A DNA stretch of 64,000 nt from Talinum fruticosum (GCA_021018815.1 JAITYX010000030.1:4789001-4853000), one strand, 5' to 3'. Shown: positions 1 to 13,161, counted from the first letter of the stretch. Notes: generated by a model from the letters alone, not told the origin. Translations and numbers: made by a program.

Positions 1-942
1 TTAAAATATGACCGCCCATATTTTACCCGAAATCGGAATATACTTAATTTATATTCTACCCGGATTCAAATACACCTCACCTTTGTTGAATCAGCCTACC
101 TGAATCGACGGGTCTAGTCCTAAGGAAGTGAAGAGGATAGAAAAGGCCGCAACTACCAGCACTAGGAAAGCACTGCTATGCAAGAGTGTCTATTATTATT
201 AGATGTGCCTACTTCTATTGATGGTGTCTTCAAATAAGAAATTGAAAAATCAAGTCGAAAGTCTGGAACATATGTAAAAATGAATCGTTAATCAAAAGCT
301 ATTTTTTGTTATCAGCTCAATTTATATTCGACCTGTTTGAAATTACATTAATTAAAACTCAAATTTAAAACTTTTTAAAAAGTTCTAAACTTAAAAATGA
401 AAACTCTATGTCAAATTTATACATTTTTATGATTTGTGAACAGTGCTTAGTGACGAACTTTGAATCCCAATGATGTGAAAAATTGGTTAACCATTTTTTG
501 GGGTCACTTAAATGAACCTAATTTTTCAATTAATCAAAATCTAGTGAACTCGAAATGTTTAGTTTGAAATTATCTGAAACCGATTTTATGGAGCCCTTAT
601 AGGCAATAACCACCCTAGTTGGATGGAAGTGGGAGTCAATTCATGACTCGTATGTTTAGGATGAATGAAACTTATACTCCATATATTATTGAAAAAGTGT
701 AATAATTTAGGAAGTGCATTGGAAGATCCAATAAAATGATGAGTTTAAATATAAAAAAAAGCATGACATGATTTGCTAATTATGTCTCAATCAAAATAAC
801 ACCCCACACACTCTGATGCAACTTTTAGGAACATCCACTTCTCTTTTACATGACAATCCCTTTCATTAACAAACTATGTAGAACCAAACTTATTATGACC
901 CCCTAAATCTTTTTCCCAAAGTTTAAACCCACAATTCTCTGT
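1..942. other. AT-rich spacer, no gene seen
   Basis: I see no coding region, RNA gene or recognisable repeat here. The last part, from roughly 700 to 942, lies downstream of the glycine-rich gene on the minus strand and presumably holds its 3' UTR. No terminator signal can be assigned with confidence. Confidence 0.5.
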
Positions 943-1861
943 TCAAGGGATGTACCCACCATGGGCCCCTCCTTCTCCGCCACCCGCACCTCCACCGTAT
1001 CCACCAGCATGTGCCCCTCCGCCAGCATAGCCACCGCCACCACCTGAACCACCTCCTCCACCAGCTCCATAAGCATGCCCCCTTCTGCAGCAGCGCCACC
1101 AGCACCACCACCACTGCCATATCCACCAGCAGCAGCTCCTCCAGCACCATAAGCTCCACCGCCACCGCTGCCACCACCACCACCGTATGCACCAGCCCCA
1201 CCAGCACCATAAGCTCCTCCATGGCCACCGCCTTCACCACCACCATACCCTCCGGCATGCTCTCCACCTGCACCATATGCACCACCTCCACCGCTTCCAC
1301 CGCCACCACCGTAAGCACCAGCACCACCATAGGCACCACCTGCATATGCTCCTCCATGGCCACCTCCTTCACCACCTCCGTAGCCACCAGCATGTTCTCC
1401 CCCTCAGCATATCCACCACCTCCTCCACTTCCACCACCGGCACCGCCAGCATAAGCACCACCACCATAGCCAGGGACGTATGCCCCTCCATGGCCACCTC
1501 CTTCACCGCCTCCATAACCACCGGCGTGTCCGCCAGCACCACCATAAGCACCTCCGCCGCCACTACCACCACCGCCTCCGCCAGCATAAGCACCACTACC
1601 GCCATATGCAGCAGCACCTCCTTCACCACCACCACCACCATATCCACCTGCGTGCTCGCCACCACCACCATAAATGGATCCGCCACCGCCGCCACTGCCA
1701 CTGCCGCCACCGCCAGCATAGGCACCAGCACCACCGTAGCCTCCTAGGCCACCCCCTCCATGGCCTCCGAGTTCATAGGTGAGGAGAGCCCTGGTGGCAG
1801 AGCAAACACCTAAGCTCAATAACAGGAAGAAAAGTGCACAAGAGATTTTGCGAGTAGCCAT
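943..1861 (-). CDS. Secreted glycine-rich protein (frame broken twice)
   Basis: ATG at 1861 opens MATRKISCALFFLLLSLGV, a basic-hydrophobic signal peptide ending near CSATRA. It is followed by Gly-rich blocks (GGYGGGEGGGHGGAY and similar), the layout of classical plant cell-wall glycine-rich proteins. The product would be a secreted structural protein. The intended frame runs to TGA at 943-945 (end ...GGYIP) and would give about 306 residues. As printed it is interrupted twice by one missing base: in the five-C run at 1399-1403 and in the five-C run at 1078-1082 (G runs on the coding strand). Restoring one G at each point gives continuous Gly-rich sequence. The coding repeat has a 135-bp period: the same 10-mer starts at 1217, 1352 and 1486, spacings 135 and 134, and the short spacing contains the first lesion. 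Homopolymer errors in the assembly or real pseudogenisation are both possible. The length and Gly pattern are seen; the wall role is family knowledge. Confidence 0.8.
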
Positions 1862-1919
1862 TGGAATGTTGTTTGGAACCCCACAAGGAGATGGTTTCCA
1901 ATGATGAGAAAGATGGGGG

Positions 1920-1927
1920 TATTTATA
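1920..1927 (-). promoter_or_regulatory. TATA box of the glycine-rich gene
   Basis: The minus strand reads CTATAAATA, 59 bases upstream of the ATG at 1861. That would place the transcription start near 1890 with a 5' leader of about 30 nt. The upstream ATG codons around 2023 lie before the TATA box, so they are not the start of this protein. Confidence 0.7.
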
Positions 1928-2028
1928 GGAACTGGATGAGTGGATCGGAGGCGTGTTAAGTGCACCAGCAGTGGTTGGGACACATGGAAAAGGGACCCCA
2001 CCCCACTGCTTGGTCCCTTCCATTTCAC

Positions 2029-5000
2029 TAACATTGGAGTAGTTTTAGTGTTCTTTTGCTGTCTTCAACCATTGAATTATCAGTGCCTTATTTGCTGCAC
2101 TTACTGATCCTCCCAAGGAAAAAAAGAATGATCGAACCAAAGAGATAGCAGCAATTTAATAATTAAGATGACTTTCAAAAAAGAATCAAAGAAAAAGGAA
2201 CTGGAGGCTTAAAGGTGAGAGTATGCTACTGATTATAGGATGAACTATCAGCTGTTAGCTAGTCTGCAATATAGGCACGTTTTGCGAATGGTCTTAGTTT
2301 TAACCGTGAAATCAAATATTGAAGGAAATGATTGAATCATGGACGGTGATTGAGAACTCGTAAATGTTCTTTTCTGGAAAATAAAACATTCTAGTTGATG
2401 AAATCCCAAGTGTACAAAGGATTTAGAGCATCAAGAGAAGTTTCAAAAACTAATCTTTTCCATCTGCGGACTAGCTAAGTTCTGATGAAACTGATCTTAT
2501 GGCACAAAGTCGAGGGGTTTTTTTTTTCTTTTCTTTTGAGCTCCAGGCTATATACTCTCTGAGAAGAGTGGACAGAGGAAAGGGTGGTAATAACAGGAAA
2601 CATAGAAGGACTACAAGACCAGATGTCCAAATCATCAAACTACCATTTTTGAGAGACCTGATATTCGGAAAGCAAAAATGTAGGAAGCACCAAGCTATGC
2701 TACTCAATCTTATCTAAGAGTTTCAAATTAGTGTACGTATCTAGTATCGAACTCCTTCCTATTTTAGAAGATTGCACACGTTTTAGTGTAAATGTGTACT
2801 GTTTTAGTGGAGTGCTTGACAGAGGTCTTAGAAGTGAAAAGAACTGTTCGAGTAACATGGCCAATTAGAGAAGCAAGAAGGGATTCAATATAGGCAATAC
2901 GTGGAGCAGCCTACTTAGGTATATATGAGTCGGTTAAGCTCCAATTCTAGCCTCATCGCAGGACTCCCGAACTAATGGTTAGATGCTAGTCATGTACAAC
3001 TTTATAGGCGATCACCAAATTAGGAGAATTACAAAACCCATGAAGGATATATAACCCAAGTGAAGTTACTTGAGAACCAATTAGCAATAGGTAGGATAAT
3101 CCCAATTAGGCTATATGGTAGCTGGACCTGTTTATAATTTAAATGTATACTCACATCTGGACTTAATATCATATAGAACAAGCTGTGCATAATTAAAATC
3201 CTAACCTTAGCGTTCAAACATGGAGGGTAAAATGAAAATAGTAAAATAAAACCTACTCACCCACTACAGATTTGGTAAGATTTGATGTTGAATTCTATAG
3301 ATATGATGAGAATTATGCAAAACAAACCCTTATGATTCAACTCCAAACTGATTTTTGAAATACCAAGCTTTTCAAGAGTCTATTAACTCTCCTGCCAAAC
3401 AGAAAATTCTATCAATTTTCTGATGTCGGATTCAATAAGCAGTTCGTGTCTTTGTCCCTATACAAATTCCTTTTACTAAAATTAATAAAACGGGTCTAAA
3501 GAGATCTAAATGTATGTATCATTGCCCTAACAAGGGAATTCGAAAAAGCATATAAGAAAATGACATATAAATCTAAAAATTAGGTGACTAAAAGTCAGCA
3601 TGCGCAAAATGGTACTGCCGCGGTGCCGGTTTTCAGCCCCATGTGGAAGTCTCATTATAGTTTATAGATAATGGGTGCTATCCAACCTAGCAATAGACTA
3701 GTTTTTGCATTTTTTAAGACAAGCATAGACTACAGAGAAACCTTCGAATGATGGTTTTCTTCTTCATTATATGTTACCAAACTTTCCAACTTTCTATCTA
3801 GAATAGAAGTCTCCAGATAAAGTGCTACATTCAGAAATGAAGTTCAGATCATCCCAGACATACTTGCCACGACTGTAACAGTTCGGTAGAGGATCATGGT
3901 TAAACTACTGAACTTTGAGTATGTGGATCGCCTGGAATGTTGATGTGAATTGGAATTTTGTGCTACTATGTTCTAACAAAGGATAGTTTTCTACAAATTT
4001 TGCAAGATATAGTTTAAAAGAGATTCTGCAATTCCTAGAATTACCCAAAGTTACTTGTGAATGAGGGAAGCCTAGAAAAGCTCTCAAAACATGCAAACAT
4101 GGAACACCATACTCTTCAAAATCTAATGCTTTCTGAGATTTTGGAAGGCTTTCACCGGAATCAAATCCAAATTGCCCAAGAGGGACTTTTTAAGGTTTTG
4201 CTGTCATGTAACACGAATAAGTTTGCATCAACCGCAAGATTCACCTTGGTAATGGCCATTTTTAGCAATAAATCAGCCTATTTGTATGTTTTGTACACAA
4301 TATGAGCTTGAACACTCAGACTCCTGCACAAAAAGACAAATGAGTTTTCCATAATTAGATCGAAAAGGAAATATAGATTCAGGAAAATCCATTATACTTC
4401 TAACTTAGGAAAATCCATATTAAAAACTGATATTTAACTGGTAGAACATGGATTGCCATCATGTATCGCATAAAATTATCAAAACTCAGGCTTCAAATTA
4501 CTCAATCAAAGAATACAGGGTTTTTTTGGGGTGGGAGTGCCGGGACAAATTGGACATGAACGATCGAAGGTCTGAAAGTACAACGCCCTTGCATGAGCAA
4601 AAAGTGTCCTAAAGTGGCCAAGTATACAGTGCTTTCCCACCCTTTCAACAAGTGAAGAAAAAGGAATGCATTGCTGCCTACATTGTTGACTTAAAACTAA
4701 AGCACTAATATAATATGGAAGACTAATAACAGAAAGGCCCAAAAAGCTCTACTCCTCCCATAATGTGGCTACGCTTCTTATCTCTTTTCATAAGTTCATT
4801 GCAAAGCTAATAGCTACTCCTCCTTCAGCAACAACTCAGAGACACTAACATTCAATAGTGGTGGATCACATGCAATGGAACTCCTTTTTTACTCCACATA
4901 GTGGGGGACCTATGCATCCATCTTCTTTTGCCTGGTTAGTGGCTCCCTTTCTTTTCCTTCATCTTTGAAAAACATTGAAAACCTAAATGCTTTCACATCT

Positions 5001-5535
5001 CTCGGCTCACACTTCGACTTTGATCTTCAAACATGATAAACTAAATAAACGCGGGTCACCACAAATATGGAATATTCTGGTTGGTTGGGTAGATTAGTAT
5101 CATATAATCTTCATACTGCTTATTTTACCTCAAACATCTCAGTTGGATGCTTAACGCTTAGACATGAGTATAGATTTGCGAAAGAGAACAAGCAACACCT
5201 AAATACGTGCACATGTCGGCTGAGGCCAAGTAATGCATGTTGAGTGCCTAGCTTGGATCATGATAAGTTCATGAACATACATTTGGGATCTGTTTGATTT
5301 CCTTTAGCATAAGCGGACAGCTATACTACCAGAAGAGCAGCTACTATAAGGAGTAGTGCTTCATCTACTGAAAGAAGGCCCAACTAGTGGCTTCACTTTG
5401 CATGATGAGGTGTTTGACATGACTAGTAGCTACAAGATAGGAATAACATGCTCTCAAAGCATGCTCCAAAATCAAATTCAAAGTGTGGCCTAGGCATTTA
5501 TTTTACTGAAGAATCACAATACACCATAATCAAGA
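2029..5535. other. Intergenic, no supported gene
   Basis: This stretch has only short ORFs without recognisable domains. The ORF at 4506-4742 (-) has no family resemblance I can name. No RNA gene or structured repeat stands out. Confidence 0.45.
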
Positions 5536-5544
5536 AGCTTGTTT

Positions 5545-5664
5545 GAATTATTGACACTTTACTATCTATCTTATGGTATCAATAAATGATTAAAAAAAAG
5601 TACGGTTTGAGGATTTTTTTTTAATTATTTATCGATACAACGGGTAATAAAGTGTCAATAATTC
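5545..5664. mobile_element. 120-bp foldback MITE, Mutator-like
   Basis: The two ends are inverted copies beginning GAATTATTGACACTTTA. The match continues inward, with mismatches, through an AT-rich arm of about 55 bp, so the whole element folds into one hairpin. It is flanked by perfect 9-bp direct repeats AGCTTGTTT at 5536-5544 and 5665-5673. A 9-bp target duplication with long terminal inverted repeats is the signature of Mutator-like elements. There is no coding capacity. Boundaries and duplication are seen; the superfamily is inferred. Confidence 0.8.
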
Positions 5665-5673
5665 AGCTTGTTT

Positions 5674-7864
5674 TGGTTTCTGATTAATAATTATTCCATT
5701 CCAGTGCCAAAACATTATTTGGATTCTCTGATGCATAGGCATTTCCAGTTCCAAAACGTTCTGCTGATTCTTTCGTGCATAGCCAAGGGCACAATAGAGG
5801 GAATATATTATGGATCTATTTGATATGCAGTAAGAACAAGAATAATACAGCTACAACACCTACAGTCCATCTCGCCTTACCCAGGAGATCCGATGCAGAC
5901 AACCGTACCCTTGCAGGCAAAGACGCTGACTTTAATGCAGTGAAAAATAAAAGCTCATGCCACGATTCTATCCCATCTGGCCATATTGGATTACAATGCA
6001 CAGTATAAAATTAGATTAAGATAATGCACATACTAAGTTTACACATCACCCAATGACTTACAATCTCTTCATTATAGTTTGGCTAATGAAATCTTTAAAA
6101 ACATATCATAAAAGGCAAATGTGCCTATTCTATGACTTATTATGAGCATAAACTAGAACCTTCTGTACCTTATGTCCTCCACTGGTTCATTATACAAAAC
6201 AATTTTCTCAACTTATGGGGTTAATGGGAGTTGTTGTTTGGTAAAGCTCCTTAGAGAAGAGAAATCCACAATACAAGATGATTCAGACACCACTCTGACA
6301 CCTTTCTCAGTACTGATTGATTATCAGCATATTCTGCCAAATATATTATATGATGAGTTGAAATCATTAGGGCAGTATTCTATATAGTATAGTAACAAAT
6401 ACATAAGTGGAGATAGTGTCATACATGCAGCCTATCAAAGTCTATTGGTCAATGTGAGATTATGGATTGTGAAATCCTGCTTTTTTATTTTTAAGAATGA
6501 ACTTTTAATCATGGTTTCTTAGTATGAAAGAGGGGGCTAGGGAAAGCAACGAGTCCTGCACCGGAAGGTCGTCTCCATATAATATTGCTGCCTTTGATCA
6601 ACCTAAATGATTCTTAACCCTAAAATAAGTGAAAACAGGATAAACTTTTTGGCATTGTCATTCTTTTTGTAAGATTTGATTCCTTTACTGTTTGACCTTA
6701 AGCCAGAAAAGAAAAAAATTATTACTCTTCATCTTCACTGTTGTCATACTATGAGATTATAATATTAAAGACACACATTGGAAATGGTCCATTGGAGAAC
6801 TCAATTTTTAAATTATCAGAAGTTATTTCACATGATGAAGGTGCATAGGTTTGGAAGTATCTAGAAAAGGAATCTAGTCACTTTTTTGTATCATCTTGGA
6901 GCCACTTCCTCATAGCCTTGAGCCAGGTAGTATTGACTCTATCGGCTTCCAACCATCCCAAGCCGATACCGCATCCTTTTTTTCTCGATACACGCTTCCT
7001 GGGAAAATTTCCCAGAAAACACATTTTCTAATAGAACTGTGTGCGAAGCACAGATTACAGTGGACTTATTATTGAGCATGTTATCTTGAAAAAAGAAATT
7101 CACCTCAGAGCTATGACCAGTCCTATCAATCATGTAAACTATTTTTCCAAGTGCTTAGCATTTTGATACGGATTTCCCATATTAAGCCAACTTGCTAGAA
7201 GGCAAAAGAGGCGAAGGAACCCTTGCATGTAAAAGGGTTTGAACCTCCAAGCTTTGTATTTATTAAGGTGAATACTCTACTATATGTCCAAGGGTGTCTC
7301 CTCTTTTACAAATGACAACATTTTAGAAATAATATTGTATACGGAACAGAGAACTCTATGTCTCAATCCATAACATATTGTTGAACAGACAAAAGTAATC
7401 AACACGAAATATTCTAATACAAACCACGAGAAAGTGAACAAGGATGAAGTACCAACGGTGATGAACCTCATAAAGACGATAAACAAATTATTGTCCCTTA
7501 GAGAAGTTGTAACTCGGAGATGCTCTTATTAAAAGATCTCAAACGATTTGGTTGTTAGTACATAATTTTAACATCAAAGGAAGTTCTGCGCTTGAAAGCA
7601 TGGCATACATGACAAAAACATAACATGAATTATTCAAGTGAATTCAACACCAATTTGTAATGATCAAAAATCACACATCCTACTTTCATTTAAACAGGAA
7701 AAAGGTAACAGTTGAAAAAGAGTTCGGCTCTAAAAGCTTCACTGATCCCAGGAAAAGCAACAAGAGACAATAAAACTCGATACCACAACATTCATACAAT
7801 CAACTTCAATGAATTCTCAAGGGAGAATATAATGAGACATGCCTTAATGAGACAGAAAGAGCTT
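5674..7864. other. Intergenic, no supported gene
   Basis: Only shadow-length ORFs are present. The 3' UTR of the former FolD gene would have lain just below 7865. Nothing else was recognised. Confidence 0.45.
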
Positions 7865-10800
7865 TCACTTCTCGATTGCACGCTTGGCACAATCAAGGGT
7901 ATTCCTTAGCAGCATGGCTATATTCATGGGACCAACACCTCCTGGGACAGGAGTTATCCATCCAGCTACTCTGCTAGCCTCATGAAAATCAACATCTCCC
8001 ACTAGCCTGTAACCAGACTTCTTAGTTGGATCATCCACCGCATTGTTCACGACATCTAGCACAGCAGCACCAGGCTTTATCCAGTCACCTTTAATCTGAA
8101 AGGAGTATAAGCAACAGGATAAGTCACAAACATAATTAAAAAACTCGGGGAGATTTCAAAATACGGATAATACCAGAAAAGTGATATGTAATGTACCCAA
8201 TCGACCAACTCAAAGAACTGAGACCAACCTGACCCAAACCCAAAGTATGATTATCCAATTTCTTCTAGAATTCAAATTGGTTAGGCCATGAATCATTTCT
8301 TCAACCAACATTGGTTATAATTTCTTGAGACAAGCATATTGGCAAACTGTTACAGGTCCAAACTTGACCTGAACTTGACACAAATTACTTTATCGAACCT
8401 TATCCAACCCAAAAATTCCAGCAACTTGTTTTCACTCAAATCTGAAGTTATCTGACATAAACCCAAGCCAAAAATGAACCATTTCCAAGTCTAATTGCAA
8501 TAACAACTAGTGGGCAGTACTCGAGCTTATAAAGAGAGGAATGGCACACCTAAAATTATACTTTGTTGCCATTGAGGTACTGCTATCTACTATTAGATCT
8601 TCCAAAACCATACTTCTGCCTGTTTGGGTTAGGTTATCATGTTGTTATAGCAAATCTTAAGGTAAAACACAACCACGATCCACTCTAAGTTTAGAATTAA
8701 ACATGCGCTATATTTGAGTTCATAGTTCCTAGAGATCAATTGCATAACAAAGCTGGAAGTCAGTAAAACCATACCAAGGAAAGAAATCTCTGCATACCAT
8801 CATGGCTTGTCCTGCTGCAGCAATGACAATGTCAGCTTCATGGATAATCTCTTCAGCGTCACTAGTAAGCTGAATGGACTACAGTAACAGTTGCATCTGC
8901 TTTCAAGAGAAGGAGTGAAACTGGTGATCCAACAATATTATTTCGACCAACGACAACTGCCCTCTTGCCTTTTACACTGATACCACTTCGTGACAGTAGC
9001 TCAAGACATCCATGTCATGAAAATCTCTCAATAACCCAAAATTCAGTGCTCACAAACAAGTGAGACTTTAATAATGACTATTCAAAGACACTTTTGTGGT
9101 ATATTTGCAACACAAAGCGAATCGATTACCTTAGGGGTGCAAGGCTGGAAGAGAGGTTCTCTGCCTTTCATTGCAAATTTTCCACTGTTCAAAGGATTAA
9201 AGCCATCGACATCCTTTTCAATGCTGATTTCACTTAAAACTCTTTCTTCATTTACATGTTTGGGCAGTGGAAGCTGAACAGCTATGCCTGCAAGTTCCAT
9301 AAGAAAACAAGTTAATGTGATTTTATGGCAACTAGAAAGGACAAGAAAAAAAAAACCAACATGAGAACCTAAAACATTTAATTCAAAACAACAGAGATAC
9401 ATGGCCCCCAACATTTTTCTTCTGTCCTCGGAGATTAATTGATGATCTTTTATTTCAAAAGAATGTCCCAAATGAACAACCTCCTCCCCTTGCGCATTTA
9501 AAAACACCCAGGCGGTTAAAAAGGAAAAAGAAAAAAACTGGAGCAAGTTCAATCAGCTTTAGGAGTTTAAGAGATTTCCCTAATAAGCCTCCAGCATAGA
9601 TGATATTTGTCCCATAGCTTCTCCGATAATATATTTTATGATCTTTCTGTTTGTTTTATTTTCTTCTACAGTCATGAATAGAGAATTACAATCAATTCTC
9701 TTACAAGAATGACGAACCATGTACTTCAGGATTTGCATTTAACTCATGGACTTTGGAAATCAATTCAGCTTCAGACACTTGCTCAGAAAGGTCTACAACA
9801 AAGGACTTGATCCCAACCTAAGCACATGCTTTCCTTTTCTTACTCACAAAGCTTTGTGAATCCTTCCGAGTCCCTATAATTACCACAGCCAATCCCGGGA
9901 CCTATACAAATTAAACACACATGATATCTTATCGCAACCTCTGTAGGAAGTCAAACATAATATGAAGGAAATTTACAGGAGTTTGTATACTTGACATGAC
10001 AAAAGAAGCGAGACAGCAAGTATTTGGCAATTGGCAAGCAGAAAACAGAGAGGACTTTTTAAGTAATTCAAACCCAAGGATAGCAAGTTTGTGCAACGGA
10101 CTGATGGTTAAAAAGACATAGCTTTTCGGTCACCATATCTTGCCTCTTCCTCAAGAGAATATTCTTGAGGAGGCAGCAATGACAAATGCAAAAGTATTGT
10201 TGGTCGTACAGATAAATAAAGAAAAGCACTTAACAAAACCAGAGGCAAGCACAAGATTGATACCCAAACATCTACAAATTTATGGAGAATCACCCCGAGT
10301 CTCTGACATGTTTCAAGACAGACTAGATCTGGCTACTACTCAGTGGCCACGACTGCAAAAGAATAACACATTCTTTATGTCATTTCGGCTCCCAAAGTTT
10401 ATGGCAAAGCCCAGAATTTACTGACTGAATGTTAACAAGTTAGATCATATTTTTGGGCTAGTAGGGGGATATAGTCCTATGATTGACGAGTCACATAAAA
10501 ATATTAATGACTGTGACATGCTCAGAATAAGAATTTCTCTGCCTTAGAAAGCTAAGATCTTGCTGGAAAGTTTTGTCATCCAATTTTCTGTAAACCATCT
10601 ACATGATACAATCTTCTGCAAGCTCCGAACAGTCACTGGTCTTACATAAAGAATTCACTGATTCAGTAGGGAAAATGGTCCGCTATTGATCTTACATTCC
10701 AAAAATTTCCAGACCCTAGCACAACTATATTACAGGAAGATTTAAACTAAAGTGAAACAAGTCCCCAGTCCGCTAGTGAATAGTGATTTTATGAACCCCT

Positions 10801-11915
10801 CTCTACAAGCTACATCCATCAAATCAGTGGAAAGATGAAATCATGATAACCTGTGATCTTGGGAGTGAGAATTAACCCTTTAAAATTATTTTAGTTTTAT
10901 TTTCCCAAACACGAGGACTTCAACAAAAGATTAACCTATCCTAGACTTCCTAGTACTGCCCTCGCCCAAGTAGTGCTCAACATCTCATCATGCACTTCAC
11001 GCCCTTTCACATAAATGGATGCTCAGACATGGGCACAAAAACTTGGGCACCTTCAATTGGACCAAAAGCTACATCCACATATATCATACTTTAGTTGAGC
11101 AAACAGATAAAAACTTTTAAGTATGCAGACCTGTTAATACACTGTCAATGATTTTTCAATCACAGAAGACCAAGTAAAATGCGATTAAAATCAACTAAAT
11201 TATACACTGGTACCAACCCTATCAAAAGGTTACAGAACAATTGTCCAACATTGACAAATAGTAGAAACAAAATACTAATACATAGCTCATGTGGGCTACT
11301 TCACCCATTGAAACTTGGATCCAAGTTGGAACCCTAGTCTCCTAGAATTGAGTCTGGTTTGGAGAAAAAGGCTCCAGCCCAGGTCAACATTAACTATAAC
11401 AAAGCCAACAACCAGCCCAAGTGAATAAAAAGGGGGCTACTTATGGAGAGGAATACCGAACATCTCTGCAATAGAGTGAAGCCATCTGCAAAAAGAGAAA
11501 TCGCCAATCTAATTGCCACAATGAAGCCTTTGAAAACAACAGTTGTGCAAGTATGGTGGTTTGTTATATAACAATTGTCCCACTTGGACAAATAAGTAGA
11601 AATAGATACAAATTTATAGTTCAAGTTAACTACTTTCATTGCCAATTGGTATCGGGTTAGAACCCATTAGAGTCGTAACACAAAACTAAAGACAATTAAC
11701 CCAAAATTCAAGAAATTATAGGCACATTCAATTTTGAGCAGTGATCAACCAAGAATTCGATTCATGAAATTACAAAATTCAATTGGGAATGAGTAGCAAA
11801 AATGAACCTCGCCATAGGTTTGAGAAAGAAGGCGGACTTCATCGGCAATTTCGCATTGGATGGTTTGGGCAACTGCCTTCCCATCAATTGTGGTGGCTTT
11901 GTGCTCTGTCACCAT
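7865..11915 (-). pseudogene. FolD-type methylene-THF dehydrogenase/cyclohydrolase pseudogene
   Basis: Five exons of a FolD homologue can be read on the minus strand. Exon 1 is 11915-11808 (MVTEHKATTIDGKAVAQTI...). Exon 2 is 9901-9718 (VPGLAVVIIGTRKDSQSF...). Exon 3 is 9287-9130 ([19 protein letters not shown]... to FQPCTPK). Exon 4 is about 9011-8798 ([19 protein letters not shown]... to GQAMM). Exon 5 is 8095-7865 (IKGDWIKPG... to AIEK, TGA). FolD makes and hydrolyses methenyl-THF in one-carbon metabolism. Lesions: in exon 2 the Glu codon of the KACAEVGIK motif is TAG (9820-9818). In exon 4, after VTVVHS, one extra base shifts the frame so that two stops follow, while DAEEIIHEADIVIAAAGQA continues in another frame. 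The acceptor before GCLELL reads ...GACAT instead of ...AG. Conserved residues are altered too (GRSNIVG reads GRNNIVG; DVGTN reads DVVNN). Introns are kept, so this is a duplicated, not processed, pseudogene. Confidence 0.92.
9818..9820 (-). other. In-frame nonsense codon in FolD exon 2
   Basis: On the minus strand the codon after KRKACA is TAG and the next residues are VGIKSFVVDL. Plant FolD proteins have Glu here (ACAEVGIKS), so a G to T change of GAG to TAG explains it. The open frame on both sides shows that this is a point lesion and not an exon end. Confidence 0.88.
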
Positions 11916-12435
11916 TGCTGTTGCAGCTCCCTTCTATTTTTCTGGTGAGGAGAGAAATTAGTTTGTGTTCACCTTCAATTTGAATATTTCATTCCATTTT
12001 TCCCCATGGACGATAGAGGCAATTTACCTCACAGAAAATACAATGAGGATGCAGATATTCATGTTGAATTTCTTAGGAGGAAATTAATTTGCACTTGCAA
12101 AAAATAAAATAATATAATATAGAAGCTGCATATTGTTCCATATATAAAAAAAACTTACATATTGTTGTTTTCCTTGAACTTTTCAACAAAATACTTGTAG
12201 AACTTAGATTATTTGCATTTTTTTCCTACTTAATCAAAGATTTTAGGGATTTTTATAAAAGAACACTATAGGATACCTGGATTGATTACATTAAGTACTA
12301 AGTAGTGTCTAAAATTGCAAGATCAAAAAAGTGCAAATTTTAGGATTTAATGTTATAAATTAAAGATTTTTTAATGATTGATAGAACATTCGAGTATTTA
12401 CAACATGCTTCCTAATAAAAAATTCAAAAATAAAT

Positions 12436-13161
12436 CGCAACTTTGGGAGTTGGTGTCACAATATTTTGGAACTTTTGAATGAAGAGCAAAGAGGATTATT
12501 TCCAACCCTCTCGTGGGTCTTATGGAATACTCGCGATTAGTGGGTGTTCCAGAATAAAAGAGGAGGGATCTTATGGCTGTCGTGAGTCGAGCAGTGGACC
12601 AACGGAACCGTTTGGTGGATGAATTAGAGAAGAAGAATGTACAGGCGAAGGTAGCATTGACAACCTCTGATATGTGGGATGCGCCTCCATAAGGAGTTTT
12701 CAAGGTGACTGTGGATGCATCGCTTGTCAAAGAGAACTGTAGAGGTCTAGGAGTAGCCATCCGCAACGAGTCAGGTGCAGCACAACTCACTTGTACCAAG
12801 GTTCAAAGGAACTGGGACGCTGAAATCTCTGAAGCAGCTTGTTTAGGACTCAAGATGGCCAGGATGCTCATTCTGGAAAGGGTGATTTTGGAATCTGACT
12901 CCATGACAGTAGTAAGTGCACTCAACGGAAAGACAATTAAGTGGCATATTCAGTTACTTTCATTTCAGATTGTTTGGATTGTGCTTCTAGTTTTCATAGT
13001 GTGTCTTTTCGTTTTACTAAAAGATCGTGTTATAAGGGGGTGAAGTTGCCAAGCTTGCTTTTGAGTATTAGGAAACTAGAGTTTGGATGGGTGCGGAATC
13101 TTGTTTGTAATTGAGACAGACAAAGCGTGTATGTCGAATCACCTCCACTTGTCACTTAAAG
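12436..13161 (+). mobile_element. 5'-truncated LINE tail with RNase H-like domain
   Basis: The plus strand carries an RVT_3-type RNase H-like region (VTVDASLVKENCRGLGVAIR, then EISEAACLGLKMAR and ILESDSMTVVSAL), preceded by a degraded FPTLSWVLWN-type linker. The frame has stops (for example TAA just before GVFKVTVDA) and shifts after SALNGK, so it is dead. The flanks are perfect 18-bp direct repeats AAAAATTCAAAAATAAAT at 12418-12435 and 13162-13179, consistent with target-primed insertion of a 5'-truncated LINE. The match continues weakly beyond 12435, so the left edge could lie up to about 12 bp further in. Confidence 0.8.

Noticed and set aside
1011..1782. Plus-strand His/Ser/Thr-rich ORFs over the glycine-rich gene
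   Set aside because: They are antisense or out-of-frame readings of the Gly codon repeats. The minus-strand frame has the signal peptide and TATA box.
4506..4742. 78-codon minus-strand ORF with several Cys
   Set aside because: No recognisable domain, promoter or coding bias.
9082..9552. 156-codon minus-strand ORF as a separate gene
   Set aside because: Only 9130-9287 is coding-like (FolD exon 3). The rest is intron read-through.
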